The notes beneath the pieces were generated by a model, which saw only the letters and a program-made list of their open reading frames with translations, searched no databases and had not been told where the DNA came from. This document shows positions 16,770-25,360 of a DNA stretch of 64,000 nucleotides, piece by piece. Source of the stretch: Amycolatopsis sp. cg9 (GTDB lineage: Bacteria; Actinomycetota; Actinomycetes; Mycobacteriales; Pseudonocardiaceae); the NCBI RefSeq assembly GCF_041346945.1, contig NZ_CP166850.1, positions 2,232,001 through 2,296,000 on the forward strand, read 5' to 3'. Numbering within the stretch: position 1 is the first letter of the stretch; the number at the start of each line of letters is the position of its first letter. The position numbers and the translations under genes were made by a program.

Positions 16770-17537
16770 CTAACCCTGGAACCCGGCCGGCACCGGAGCG
16801 GTCGGCAGGAACTGCTGGTGCAGCTTAAGCCAGGTCCCGTCGGAGATCACCTGCTTGAGCCCGTCGTTGACCTTCCCGAGCAGTTCGGCGTTGCCCTTCT
16901 TCACGGCGAAACCGTGCGGCACGTCGGTGACGAAGCTCTTCACGACGACGAGCTTGGCGTCCGGGTTGTCGGTGACGTTCTTCTCGGCGATGCTCTGGTC
17001 GAGGATGTACGCGTCGACGGCGCCGGTCTTGAGCGCGGTCAGCGCGGCCGCGTAGTCGGGGAAGCGCACGGCCTGCGCGGCGGGCACGGTGCTGGTCAGC
17101 CAGTGGTCGCCGACGGTCGCCTGGATGACGGCGACGCGCTTGCCCGCCAGGCCCTTCTCGTCGGTGACCGGGGTGCCCTGCTTGGCCTGGATGCTCATCG
17201 TCTCGAAGTCGTAGGCCGCGGAGAAGTCGACCGTCTTCTTGCGCTCGTCGGTCTGCGCGATCGCCGAGCTGGCGATGTCGAAGCGGCCGGAGGCGACCTG
17301 CCCGAGCAGCGCGGAGAAGTCGGTCGAGGCGAACTCCAGCTTCAGGTTCTGCTTGGCCGCGATGGCCTTGAGCAGCTCGTTGTCGAAGCCGGTGTAGTTC
17401 CCGTCCTTCAGGTAGACGTTGGGCGGCGCGTCGCTCAGCGTCCCCACGCGCAGCGTCGAGGAAGCGCTCTCGGAACCCCCGCCGCACGCGGTGAGCGTGA
17501 GGGCGGCGGCCAGCACGGTGACGATCAGCTTCTTCAT
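16770..17537 (-). CDS. amino acid ABC substrate-binding lipoprotein (copy 2)
   Basis: 255 aa, second of three tandem paralogues. Signal peptide MKKLIVTVLAAALTLTAC with lipobox Cys18, then SSTLRVGTLSDAPPNVYLKD. The binding-fold motifs GFDNELLKAIAAKQNLKLEF and TDERKKTVDFSAAYDF match copy 1 closely, so the pair looks like a recent duplication. The ATG at 17537 follows the copy 3 stop after a single base; an in-frame GTG 9 nt earlier would give MRDMKK. It has no strong SD sequence, so translation is likely coupled to copy 3. Confidence 0.9.
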   Translation of the reverse strand: MKKLIVTVLAAALTLTACGGGSESASSTLRVGTLSDAPPNVYLKDGNYTGFDNELLKAIAAKQNLKLEFASTDFSALLGQVASGRFDIASSAIAQTDERKKTVDFSAAYDFETMSIQAKQGTPVTDEKGLAGKRVAVIQATVGDHWLTSTVPAAQAVRFPDYAAALTALKTGAVDAYILDQSIAEKNVTDNPDAKLVVVKSFVTDVPHGFAVKKGNAELLGKVNDGLKQVISDGTWLKLHQQFLPTAPVPAGFQG

Positions 17538-17538
17538 G

Positions 17539-18357
17539 TCACGCACCCGCGTTCTTGACCGGCAGCCCGGGGCCGCCCTGCTGGAGTTCCTTCGACAGCG
17601 GCGTGTTCTTGTAGAACTGGCCGTAGATCCGGGCGACCGTACCGTCGGCGACGGCTTTCCGCAGGCCGTCGTTGAGCTTGTTCAGCAGATCGGTGTTCGT
17701 CTTGGCGACCGCGAACGCCGACGGGGTGTCCTTGTCCTCGACCGTGTAGCCGAGCTCCAGCGGCACGCCGGGGTTCTGGTCCAGGTACTTCTGGCCGATG
17801 TCCTGCGGCACGACCCAGCCGTCGAGCGTGCCGTTCTTCAGCTGCGCGAAGCCCGCGTTGTAGTCGGGGAAGCGGACGACCTGCGCACCGGCGGTCTTGC
17901 CGGCGAGCTCGTCCTGCACCGAACCCTGGACCACGCCGAGGCGCTTGCCCGACAGCGCGGCGACGTCCTTGAGGTTGGCGCCCTTCGCCGTGACGACGGT
18001 GGTGAAGCCGGTGTTGTAGCCGTCGGAGAAGGCGACCGTCTTCTTGCGCGCCTCGGTGCTCGAGATCGTCGAGCTGCCGATGTCGAACTTGCCGGTCGCG
18101 ACGCCGGCCAGCAGGCTGGAGAACTCGGTGCCGACGAACTCGACCTCGAAGCCCTCACGCTTGGCGATGTCGCGCAGCAACTCGTTGTCGTAGCCGGTGA
18201 AGCGGCCGTTCTCCAGGTAGATCGACGGCGGGGCGTCGCTCAGGGTCCCGACGCGCAGGGTCTTCGTCCCCGCGTCGGAACCACCGCAGGCGGCCAGGGT
18301 CAACGTCAGCGCGCCCGCGGTGAGGGCGGCGGCGATCTTGGACAGCGTGGATCTCAT
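17539..18357 (-). CDS. amino acid ABC substrate-binding lipoprotein (copy 3)
   Basis: 272 aa, first gene of the operon and the most divergent of the three. The signal peptide ends in LTLAAC (lipobox), then TKTLRVGTLSDAPPSIYLENGRFTGYDNELLRDIA. Binding-pocket residues in the second lobe (QVVRFPDYNAGFAQLKNGTLDG) differ from the other copies, hinting at another ligand, and the C-terminus is longer. The ATG at 18357 (MRSTLSK) is preferred over one 12 nt upstream because GGAAGAAG then serves as SD. A 114-nt gap to purB should contain the operon promoter; TAATCT around 18413-18418 (minus strand) is a possible -10. Confidence 0.88.
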   Translation of the reverse strand: MRSTLSKIAAALTAGALTLTLAACGGSDAGTKTLRVGTLSDAPPSIYLENGRFTGYDNELLRDIAKREGFEVEFVGTEFSSLLAGVATGKFDIGSSTISSTEARKKTVAFSDGYNTGFTTVVTAKGANLKDVAALSGKRLGVVQGSVQDELAGKTAGAQVVRFPDYNAGFAQLKNGTLDGWVVPQDIGQKYLDQNPGVPLELGYTVEDKDTPSAFAVAKTNTDLLNKLNDGLRKAVADGTVARIYGQFYKNTPLSKELQQGGPGLPVKNAGA

Positions 18358-18471
18358 CGCTTCTTCCATGGTGAGGACTGGCGCTTCACAGCGCTCCGTG
18401 GTCAGCGATCGAGATTAGGGATTTCGCCCGTTCGAGTGGATTCGTTCCATTCTGTGGACGGGTGCGTCAGC

Positions 18472-19899
18472 TCACAAGATCGGCTGCGGCGCGTAGCCCG
18501 CCGCTTCGGGGAACCGCTCGAGCAGCTGCGTGACGCGCTCGGCCACCTGCGCCACCTGGCGCCCGGCCGTCCCGGTGAACGAGATCCGGTCGGCGAGGAG
18601 TTTGTCCAGCTCACCGCGGTCGAGCGGGATGCGCTCGTCGGCGGCGAAGCGGTCGAGGAGGTCGTTGTCGGCGCGGCCTTCGCGCATCTCGAGCGCGACG
18701 GCGACGGCGTGCTCCTTGATCGCTTCGTGGGCCGTCTCACGCCCGACGCCACCGCGGACCGACGCCATGAGCACCTTCGTCGTCGTCAGGAACGGCAGGT
18801 AGCGATCCAGCTCACGCTCGATCACCGCCGGGAAGGCGCCGAACTCGGTGAGCACCGTGAGGAAGGTCTCCAGCAGGCCGTCGAGCGCGAAGAACGCGTC
18901 CGGCAGCGCGACGCGGCGGACGACCGAGTCGGAGACGTCGCCCTCGTTCCACTGGTCGCCGGCCAGCTCGCCGATCATCGACAGGTAGCCGCGCAGCACG
19001 ACGGCGAGGCCGTTCACGCGCTCGCACGAGCGGGTGTTCATCTTGTGCGGCATGGCCGACGAGCCGACCTGGCCGGGCTTGAAGCCCTCGGTGACCAGCT
19101 CGTGGCCCGCCATCAGCCGGATCGTCTTGGCCAGGCTGGACGGCGCCGCGGCGAGCTGGACCACAGTGGACAGCACGTCGAAGTCGAGCGAGCGCGGGTA
19201 CACCTGGCCGACGCTGGTGAACCGGCGGTTGAAGCCGAGGTGCTGCATCACGCGGTCTTCGAGCTGGTCCAAAGTGGACTCGTCGCCGAGCAGGTCGAGC
19301 ATGTCCTGCGCGGTGCCGACCGGGCCCTTGATGCCGCGCAGCGGGTACCGCTCGATCAGGTTGTCGAGCCGCTCGAAGGCGACCAGCAGCTCGTCGGCGG
19401 CGGTGGCGAACCGCTTGCCGAGCGTGGTGGCCTGCGCGGCGACGTTGTGCGAACGCCCGGCCATGACGGTGTCCGTGTGCTCGACGGCGAGCGCGGCCAG
19501 CCGCGCCAGCACCGCGGCGACGCGGGTGCGGACCAGCTCGAGCGAGCGGAGCAGCTGCAGCTGCTCGACGTTCTCGGTGAGGTCGCGCGAGGTCATGCCC
19601 TTGTGGACGTGCTCCTGCCCGGCGAGCTCGCTGAACTCCTCGATCCGCGCCTTGACGTCGTGCCGGGTGACGCGCTCCCGCTCGGCGATCGAGTTCAGCC
19701 GCACGTCGTCGACGACCCGCTCGTACGCCTCGACGACCCCGTCGGGCACCTCGACGCCGAGGTCCTTCTGCGCCTTGAGGACGGCGAGCCAGAGCTGCCG
19801 TTCGAGGACGACCTTCTGCTCCGGCGACCAGAGCGAGACCAGCTCCGCCGAGGCGTAGCGGGCGGCGAGCACGTTCGGAATGCGGGGCTTGTCCGTCAC
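18472..19899 (-). CDS. purB: adenylosuccinate lyase
   Basis: 475 aa. PurB acts twice, releasing fumarate from SAICAR and from adenylosuccinate. The superfamily signature GSSAMPHKMNTRSCERVN is present with the flexible-loop Ser pair, and GRSHNVAAQATTLGKRFA and TSRDLTENVEQLQL hold the other active-site histidine/threonine regions. Start GTG at 19899 overlaps the stop of the upstream mutarotase-like gene as GTGA, so this essential gene is translationally coupled to a sugar catabolic operon. Its own promoter, if any, must lie inside the upstream genes. Two copies of the motif TCCANNGTGGAC or its close variant occur in the gene. Confidence 0.95.
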   Translation of the reverse strand: MTDKPRIPNVLAARYASAELVSLWSPEQKVVLERQLWLAVLKAQKDLGVEVPDGVVEAYERVVDDVRLNSIAERERVTRHDVKARIEEFSELAGQEHVHKGMTSRDLTENVEQLQLLRSLELVRTRVAAVLARLAALAVEHTDTVMAGRSHNVAAQATTLGKRFATAADELLVAFERLDNLIERYPLRGIKGPVGTAQDMLDLLGDESTLDQLEDRVMQHLGFNRRFTSVGQVYPRSLDFDVLSTVVQLAAAPSSLAKTIRLMAGHELVTEGFKPGQVGSSAMPHKMNTRSCERVNGLAVVLRGYLSMIGELAGDQWNEGDVSDSVVRRVALPDAFFALDGLLETFLTVLTEFGAFPAVIERELDRYLPFLTTTKVLMASVRGGVGRETAHEAIKEHAVAVALEMREGRADNDLLDRFAADERIPLDRGELDKLLADRISFTGTAGRQVAQVAERVTQLLERFPEAAGYAPQPIL

Positions 19900-20738
19900 G
19901 CCCTAACGATACCTGTGCAGGTCAGGCTCATCGAAGCACCCGGGGCCAGCACGGTCAGCGGGCCGAGCACCTCCAGCTCGACGATCCGCGCCGGCGGGTC
20001 CAGGTCACCCAGCTCCGCGAGCGGCGAAGGCAGCGGGTGCTCCAGCCAGATCTCCAGCGGCGAGCCCTCGTCCGGGTACTCCCCGGCCGGATCCACGTCG
20101 AAGGAGAGCGTCAACGCCCCGTACGTCACCCACCCCGCCGTGCCCGGCACGCCCAGCTTGCCGACGACGTCCTGCGGCGGCACGACCAGCCGGTCACCGT
20201 CCACTGTGTACTCCGGCGTGCCGGTGCCCGCCACCAGCGCGACGACCTCGGGCGTCCGGAGCCCCGCGGTGACCGCGCCGCCGCCCGGGAGCTGGGTCAC
20301 GTTCCACAGCGCCCAGCGCACCCGGCGCCCGGACACGTTCTCCGCGCGCAGGTCCAGCCGGTAGCCGTCGTCGAGGATCGTGATCGCGCGCGTGAGCCGC
20401 AAGCCGGTGCGCGGGTCCGGTGCGCTGGTCATGGTCACCGTGTCGCCGTTCGTCACCGCGGTGTACGGGCCGGAGTCGAGGACCGGGTCGGGCGGGCCGG
20501 GCCACTGGTCCGGACCATCCCACCCCTGCGGCGCGGGCCACGTCTTGTCGCCGCCGTAGTTGACCCAGTCGCCCATCCGGCCGGAGTTCGGGCCGTACTC
20601 GCCGCGCAGGTCGTCGCCGAGCAGCGCCGGGTCGCGCCAGAGCAGCTCGGCGTCGCGGTACCGCACCGACAGGAGCCGGCCGCCCAGCTCCGGGACCAGG
20701 CCGAGGCGCAGGTCGCCGCGCTCGAGCCAGGTCACCAT
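19896..20738 (-). CDS. DUF4380/galactose mutarotase-like protein
   Basis: 280 aa. The N-terminus WLERGDLRLGLVPELGGRLLSVRYRDAELLW and the later segments VNYGGDKTWPAPQGW and LWNVTQLPGGG are typical of DUF4380 proteins, which have the aldose-1-epimerase beta-sandwich fold. Given its place between galactonate dehydratase and purB in a galactose operon, an epimerase (mutarotase) acting on galactose is a sensible guess, but no tested member is known to me. ATG 20738 overlaps the dehydratase stop by 7 nt and its own stop overlaps purB by 4 nt. Confidence 0.72.
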   Translation of the reverse strand: MVTWLERGDLRLGLVPELGGRLLSVRYRDAELLWRDPALLGDDLRGEYGPNSGRMGDWVNYGGDKTWPAPQGWDGPDQWPGPPDPVLDSGPYTAVTNGDTVTMTSAPDPRTGLRLTRAITILDDGYRLDLRAENVSGRRVRWALWNVTQLPGGGAVTAGLRTPEVVALVAGTGTPEYTVDGDRLVVPPQDVVGKLGVPGTAGWVTYGALTLSFDVDPAGEYPDEGSPLEIWLEHPLPSPLAELGDLDPPARIVELEVLGPLTVLAPGASMSLTCTGIVRA

Positions 20739-21877
20739 TCGGCGAGGCTCCCGTCGTCGTGGCGCCACACCGGCGAGCGCCACGCGTGCCCGGTTTCGTC
20801 GGCGCGGCGGACGGCCGCTTCGTCGACCTCGATGCCGAGCCCGGGCTTCAGCGGCCGGGCCGCGTAGCCGTCCTGGAAGGCGAAGAGCGACGGGTCCACG
20901 AGGTACTGGTGCTCGCGGCCCTCGTGGTAGTGCATGCCGACGCTCTGTTCCTGGATCAGGAAGTTCGGCGTCGCGAACGCCACCTGCAGCGAGGCCGCCA
21001 GGGAGATCGGGCCCAGCGGGCAGTGCGGTGCGAGCGAAGCGCCGTACACCTCCGCGAGCGCGCCGATCCGCCGCAGCTCGGAAATGCCGCCGGCGTGCGA
21101 GGGGTCCGGCTGGACCACCGCGACGCCGGCGTCGAGCACCGGCTTGAACTCCCAGCGCGAGTAGAGCCGTTCGCCGACCGCGATCGGCACGGTGGACGCC
21201 TCGACCACCGAGCGCAGCGCGTCGCCTTGGGTCTCCGGCAGGATCGGTTCCTCGACGAACATCGGCTGGACCTCTTCGAGCAGCCTGACCAGCCGCCGGG
21301 CCATCGCCGGGGAGACGCGGCCGTGGAAGTCGATCGCCAGGTCGCGGTGCGGGCCGAGCACCTCCCGCGCCTCCCACGCGCGCGCCACCGCCGCCTCGGC
21401 TTCGGCGGGCGACGCGATCGCCGTCAGCGGGCCGGCGACGTTCATCTTCACCGCGGTGAACCCGGCTTCGACCTGCGCGGACACGGCTTCGCGGATGCCG
21501 GACGGCCGGTCGCCGCCGACCCAGCTGTAGACGCGGACGCGGTCGCGGACCGGGCCGCCGAGCAGCTCGTGGACCGGCGCGTCGCGGACCTTGCCCGCGA
21601 TGTCCCACAGCGCGTGGTCGTAGCCCGCCAAAGCACTCGAAAGCACCGGCCCGCCGCGGTAGAAGCCGCCGCGGCGCAGCACCTGCCAGTGGTCCTCGAT
21701 CCGCAGCGGGTCCTGGCCGATCAGCAGCTCGGACAGCTCGTGCACGGCCGCGCGCACGGTCTCCGCGCGGCCCTCGACCACGGGCTCGCCCCAGCCGCAG
21801 ACGCCCTCGTCGGTGCTGAGCTTGAGGAACAGCCAGCGCGGCGCGACCAGAAACGTTTCAACCCCGGTGATCTTCAC
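20732..21877 (-). CDS. dgoD: D-galactonate dehydratase family enolase-superfamily enzyme
   Basis: 381 aa mandelate-racemase/muconate-lactonising enzyme. Metal ligands are visible in AIDFHGR (Asp), FVEEPILPE (Glu) and VGERLYSR (Glu); HCPLGPISLAASLQVA contains the catalytic His region and EQSVGMHYHEG matches the DgoD-type C-terminus. It dehydrates D-galactonate to 2-keto-3-deoxygalactonate. The start MKITGVETFLVAPRWLFLKL is family-standard. It sits 13 nt after the SDR and overlaps the mutarotase-like gene. Related acid-sugar dehydratases cannot be fully excluded, but the alpha-galactosidases and aldolase around it support galactonate. Confidence 0.87.
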   Translation of the reverse strand: MKITGVETFLVAPRWLFLKLSTDEGVCGWGEPVVEGRAETVRAAVHELSELLIGQDPLRIEDHWQVLRRGGFYRGGPVLSSALAGYDHALWDIAGKVRDAPVHELLGGPVRDRVRVYSWVGGDRPSGIREAVSAQVEAGFTAVKMNVAGPLTAIASPAEAEAAVARAWEAREVLGPHRDLAIDFHGRVSPAMARRLVRLLEEVQPMFVEEPILPETQGDALRSVVEASTVPIAVGERLYSRWEFKPVLDAGVAVVQPDPSHAGGISELRRIGALAEVYGASLAPHCPLGPISLAASLQVAFATPNFLIQEQSVGMHYHEGREHQYLVDPSLFAFQDGYAARPLKPGLGIEVDEAAVRRADETGHAWRSPVWRHDDGSLAEW

Positions 21878-21890
21878 CCGTGTCCCCCAT

Positions 21891-22574
21891 CTACGCGGAA
21901 TCCTTGGCGGCGGACCAGCCGCCGTCGACGGTCAGCTCGGCCCCGGTGACGAACGACGCGGCGGCCGAGAGCAGGAAGGCGATCACGTTCGCCACCTCGG
22001 CCGGGTCACCGAGCCGGCCCACCGGCGTCGCCCGCGCGCTGCGTTCGCGGTCCGCCGCCGAGATGCGGTTCCAGGCTTCGGTCAGCACCGGCCCCGGCAG
22101 CACGGAGTTGACGCGCACGTCGGGCGCGTATTCGACGGCCAGCTGCCGGGCCAGCGCGACCAGCGCGCCCTTGCTCGCGGCGTACGCGGGGTGGCCCGGC
22201 AGCCCGAAGTGGGCGTGCACCGACGAGACCAGCACGACCGCGCCGCGCCGTTCGCGAAGGGAGGGCAGGCAGGCTTTCAGCGCGAGGTACGTGCCGGTCA
22301 GGTTGACGTCGAGCTGGCGCTGCCACTCGGCGCGGTCGATCTCGTGCAGGGGCCCGGTGCTGGGGACGTAGGCGTTGCTGACCAGGGCGTCCACCTCACC
22401 GATGCCGGCCCAGGTCGTTTCGTCGGTGACGCTGCCCCGGATCGGGACGACGCCGTCGGGGAGTTCGGCGATGTCCACGCCCAGCACGCGGTAGCCGTCT
22501 GCGAGGAGCTTCCGGGCGGTCGCTTTGCCGATCCCGGACGCCGCTCCGGTCACCACCGCGGTGCGCGTGGACAT
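21891..22574 (-). CDS. SDR family oxidoreductase, probable sugar 1-dehydrogenase
   Basis: 227 aa classical short-chain dehydrogenase: NAD(P)-binding TGAASGIG, active-site Ser in VLVSSVHAH, catalytic YAASK and the C-terminal VTGAELTVDGGW. The acidic residue at the end of the second strand (VLGVDIAE) favours NAD+ over NADP+. In this operon the likely job is oxidation of D-galactose to galactonolactone, the first step of the oxidative pathway, but SDR specificity is hard to predict. ATG 22574 follows AGGAGAGCGGCG and lies 16 nt after the GH27 gene. Confidence 0.87.
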   Translation of the reverse strand: MSTRTAVVTGAASGIGKATARKLLADGYRVLGVDIAELPDGVVPIRGSVTDETTWAGIGEVDALVSNAYVPSTGPLHEIDRAEWQRQLDVNLTGTYLALKACLPSLRERRGAVVLVSSVHAHFGLPGHPAYAASKGALVALARQLAVEYAPDVRVNSVLPGPVLTEAWNRISAADRERSARATPVGRLGDPAEVANVIAFLLSAAASFVTGAELTVDGGWSAAKDSA

Positions 22575-22590
22575 CGCCGCTCTCCTGTTC

Positions 22591-24630
22591 CTAGAACTTC
22601 GCTACGTGGACATGGTCGTCCGGTCCGCGGGCGGCGAACCACAGCGACGCGCCGTCGGCCGCCGCCCCCAGGGTGCCCACGATGCTCCCGCTCGGGTACT
22701 CCGGCCGCTTGAACCAGCCCGCCCAGGAGCCGGTCCAGTCGTTGGCCCACAGCGTGTAGTCGCTCGCGGACGCGGTGAGCGCGACCTTCGCGCCGACGGC
22801 GACGAGCGTCGGGCTGCTGCTGACCGTGCCGCCGATGGACGTCCAGTCGGACCAGCTGCCGCCGGTCTTCGTGCGAGCCCAGACGCTGTCGTCGGCGGTC
22901 CGGACGGCGACGACCGTGCCGCTCGTCGACGTCGCCGCGCCGGGCCGGCCGTAGCTCGGCTTGCCACCCGGGGCGCCGAGACCGGACCACTGACCCGTGC
23001 TGGTCCGCTGCCAGACCTGACCGTCGGCGCCACGCGCGAAGACCGTTCCGTCGGTGGTCGCGGACGGCGAGTCGGTGAGCGTGCCGCCGAGCCGCTTCCA
23101 GTCGCCCCAGCTCTTCTGGTAGCTGCGCTGGTAGAGGGCGTTGTCGAGGCCGCGAACGTAGACGTCGACGCCGGTCGCGGTGGCGATGGCGGCGGGCTGG
23201 CCGAGGAACCCGCCGCCGACCTGGCGCGGCCCGTCGAGACCGGTCTGCTGGAGGTTCCCGGCGCGGTCGCGGAAGAACGTGACGGTCTTCCCGCCGGTGC
23301 GGACCACCGCGGGGCTGGCCGACGCGGGCCCGGCCACGTCGGCGCCGGGGACGAGGTCGGTGCCGTGCAGGCGCAGGAACGCCGTTCCGTGCGCGGGCAC
23401 GGTGACCGAGTACTCGCCGGTGGCGCTGCCGCGGTCGGCGCGGGCCCGGAGGTCGCGAACGGACACCCGGCCGGTGAGCCCGGCGTCGGCGAACTGGAGC
23501 GTCATCCGCGTCGGCGCCTCACCGCGGTTGAGCAGCACGACCGCGCGGTCGCCGGAGCGGGAGAGGACCTTGCTGTAGGTGTCCGTGGTGCCGGTCGTCG
23601 CGACGCGGACGCCCTGGGTGCCGAGGCCGTCCTGGTTGACGCCGATGATCTCCGGGTTCTTCAGGGTCTTGAGCATCGACGGGGGCAGCGTGCGCGGGTC
23701 CGAGCCGAGGATCAGCGGGGAGGCCATTTCCGCCCACATGACGAACTGGGTGGTCGACTCCTCTTCGTTCAGCTCGTAGGTGCCCTGCTCGGTCTTGCGC
23801 ATCGGGATCAGGTAGTCGGGGTCGTTGTAGTGGCCGGGCCCGTTCGCCTCGGGGTGCGCGGCGTTGGCGTCCATGTTGCGCAGGACGTCCTTCCAGATGC
23901 CTTCGTACGGCGTGCCGAACGCGATGTCCGTGCTGGTGCGCCAGGAGTCGGCGACGAGCGGGCCGTAGCTGTAGGCGATGCCGGCGACCTGGTCCGGGCC
24001 GTGCGGGACGCCCCACTCGTCGGTGACCGGGTTGCAGACGTTCAGCACCATCGGGCGGCCCGCCTTCGCGAGGGCCCGGCTGAACTGCGTGAACGCCTCG
24101 GCGGGCTTGAGGTTCTGGGCGATGCCGCAGAGGAAGTCGACCTTGACCGCGTCGAACTTCCAGCTCGCGAAGCGCTTGGTGTCCTGCTCGTAGTAGCCGC
24201 CGGAGCCGGCCGCGCAGTTCTTGCCGTCGGAGGCACCCGCGTCGGTGTAGATGCCGGCCTTGAGGCCCTTGCCGTGCAGATAGCTGACCAAAGTGGACAG
24301 TCCGCTGGGGAACTTGGCGGTGTCCTCGTGGAGGTTTCCGCTCGCGTCACGGGGTTCGGGCGCGGTCCAGCCGCCGTCGATCCAGACGTAGCGGTAGCCG
24401 GCGTCGCGCAGGCCGCCGGCGACGAGGAAGTCCGCGACGGACTTGACGGACGCCTCGCTGGGCGCGCCGAGGCCGTAGTAGGTGTTCCAGCCCATGTACG
24501 GGGTCCTCGCGACCCCGCTGTCGTAGTAGTCGGGTGCGCCTTGGTCTGCCGCCGGGGTCGCGTGCGCGGGTACCGCCGTGCAGGTGGCGGCGACCGCGGC
24601 GACCACCGCGAGGGTTCTCTTCAGGAGCAT
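22591..24630 (-). CDS. secreted GH27 alpha-galactosidase with beta-propeller lectin-like tail
   Basis: 679 aa. Signal peptide (MLLKRTLAVVAAVAATCTAVPAHA), then a GH27 catalytic barrel beginning RTPYMGWNTYYGLG, with the nucleophile Asp in AVKVDFLCG and the acid/base Asp in WRTSTDIAFG, followed by the usual C-terminal beta domain. The last ~230 residues are repeats of a WxxLGG/W-Q-R type (DWKRLGGTLTDSPSAT, DWTSIGGTVSSSPTLV), a PLL/tectonin-like beta-propeller that probably binds carbohydrate or the cell surface. It releases galactose outside the cell. First gene of the operon; ATG 24630 chosen for the signal peptide, with GGAGAAAGG upstream. Confidence 0.92.
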   Translation of the reverse strand: MLLKRTLAVVAAVAATCTAVPAHATPAADQGAPDYYDSGVARTPYMGWNTYYGLGAPSEASVKSVADFLVAGGLRDAGYRYVWIDGGWTAPEPRDASGNLHEDTAKFPSGLSTLVSYLHGKGLKAGIYTDAGASDGKNCAAGSGGYYEQDTKRFASWKFDAVKVDFLCGIAQNLKPAEAFTQFSRALAKAGRPMVLNVCNPVTDEWGVPHGPDQVAGIAYSYGPLVADSWRTSTDIAFGTPYEGIWKDVLRNMDANAAHPEANGPGHYNDPDYLIPMRKTEQGTYELNEEESTTQFVMWAEMASPLILGSDPRTLPPSMLKTLKNPEIIGVNQDGLGTQGVRVATTGTTDTYSKVLSRSGDRAVVLLNRGEAPTRMTLQFADAGLTGRVSVRDLRARADRGSATGEYSVTVPAHGTAFLRLHGTDLVPGADVAGPASASPAVVRTGGKTVTFFRDRAGNLQQTGLDGPRQVGGGFLGQPAAIATATGVDVYVRGLDNALYQRSYQKSWGDWKRLGGTLTDSPSATTDGTVFARGADGQVWQRTSTGQWSGLGAPGGKPSYGRPGAATSTSGTVVAVRTADDSVWARTKTGGSWSDWTSIGGTVSSSPTLVAVGAKVALTASASDYTLWANDWTGSWAGWFKRPEYPSGSIVGTLGAAADGASLWFAARGPDDHVHVAKF

Positions 24631-24671
24631 GTGCCGGACGCCTTTCTCCGGTGAACTGCGAGCCGGGAGCA

Positions 24672-24723
24672 GCATGCCGGGGCGCCTCGGCCGCCGTCAA
24701 GAATAAATCCTAAATTAAGATTT
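24672..24723 (-). promoter_or_regulatory. operator-promoter module of the GH27 operon
   Basis: A 19-bp palindrome at 24705-24723, pattern AAATCnTAAnTTAnGATTT, lies between the divergent GH27 operon and the aldolase gene. Reading the minus strand, its core TCnTAAnTTAnGA is followed after exactly 7 nt by TTGACG (24700-24695), a -35 box. A weak -10 (CATGCT, 24676-24671) is 18 nt further. The same arrangement, core-7 nt-TTGACA, recurs at 31489-31514 before the sugar ABC operon. Likely site of the GntR/FCD regulator at 31576. Confidence 0.7.
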
Positions 24724-24730
24724 CACGCGG

Positions 24731-24743
24731 TAGGCTGGCCCGA
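24731..24743 (+). promoter_or_regulatory. probable leaderless -10 element for the aldolase gene
   Basis: TAGGCT at 24731-24736 is followed by six bases and then the ATG at 24743, the spacing of leaderless actinobacterial transcripts. No SD sequence precedes the ATG. The palindrome at 24705-24723 covers the -35 region, so binding there should affect this promoter as well. Confidence 0.5.
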
Positions 24744-25360
24744 TGAGCTATCGATGGGAGATCACCGCGAACGCGTTGCGCCAGGGCGTCGTCGGCATCG
24801 TCCGGACGCACGACGCGGAATCGGCGGTGTCCGCGGCCCGCGCGATCCTGGAGGCCGGGTTGCGCTCGGTGGAGCTGCCGCTGACCAACCCCGGCGCGCT
24901 CGACGCGATCTCCGGGCTCTCGGCGGCCTACCCGGACGCGACGATCGGCGCCGGCACCGTCCTCGACGAGGCCTCCGCGGTGCTCGCGATCCGCGCGGGC
25001 GCCCGGTTCCTCGTGTCCCCGTCGGTCGACGCGGGCGTGATCCGCACCGCTCACCGGTACGGCGCGGCGGCGTTCCCGGGCGCCGGCTCGGTGACCGAAA
25101 TCGTTCAGGCGCTGACGGAAGGCGCCGACGCGGTGAAGGTGTTCCCGGCCTCCGCGTTGTCGCCGTCGTGGGTGTCGGACGTGCGGGCGGCGCTGCCGCA
25201 GGCCCCGCTGGTACCCACCGGCGGCATCGCGCCGGAAGACGTGCCAGGCTGGCTGGCAGCGGGCGCGGTGGCGTGCGGGGTCGGTTCGGCGCTGACCCGG
25301 GGCACCGCCGCGGAGATCGCCGCCCGGGTCGGAACGCTGTTGAGGAGCGCGCATGGCTGA
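24743..25360 (+). CDS. KDPG/KDPGal-type aldolase
   Basis: 205 aa class I aldolase of the Eda/DgoA family. The Glu of the family is in SVELPLTNPGAL, the GAGTVLD loop follows, and the Schiff-base Lys is in DAVKVFPA; PTGGIAPEDVPGWLAAGA binds the phosphate end. It cleaves 2-keto-3-deoxy-6-phosphogalactonate (or -gluconate) to pyruvate and glyceraldehyde 3-phosphate. Location opposite galactonate dehydratase argues for the galacto substrate. No 2-keto-3-deoxygalactonate kinase is in the window, so either the kinase is elsewhere or the enzyme also takes the unphosphorylated acid. Overlaps the lactonase start by 8 nt. Confidence 0.88.
   Translation: MSYRWEITANALRQGVVGIVRTHDAESAVSAARAILEAGLRSVELPLTNPGALDAISGLSAAYPDATIGAGTVLDEASAVLAIRAGARFLVSPSVDAGVIRTAHRYGAAAFPGAGSVTEIVQALTEGADAVKVFPASALSPSWVSDVRAALPQAPLVPTGGIAPEDVPGWLAAGAVACGVGSALTRGTAAEIAARVGTLLRSAHG

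Noticed and set aside
22525..24654. Long plus-strand open frame opposite the GH27 gene
   Set aside because: The translation is Arg/Ala/Gly/Val-rich with no motifs, while the minus strand has a complete GH27 enzyme with signal peptide and catalytic residues.
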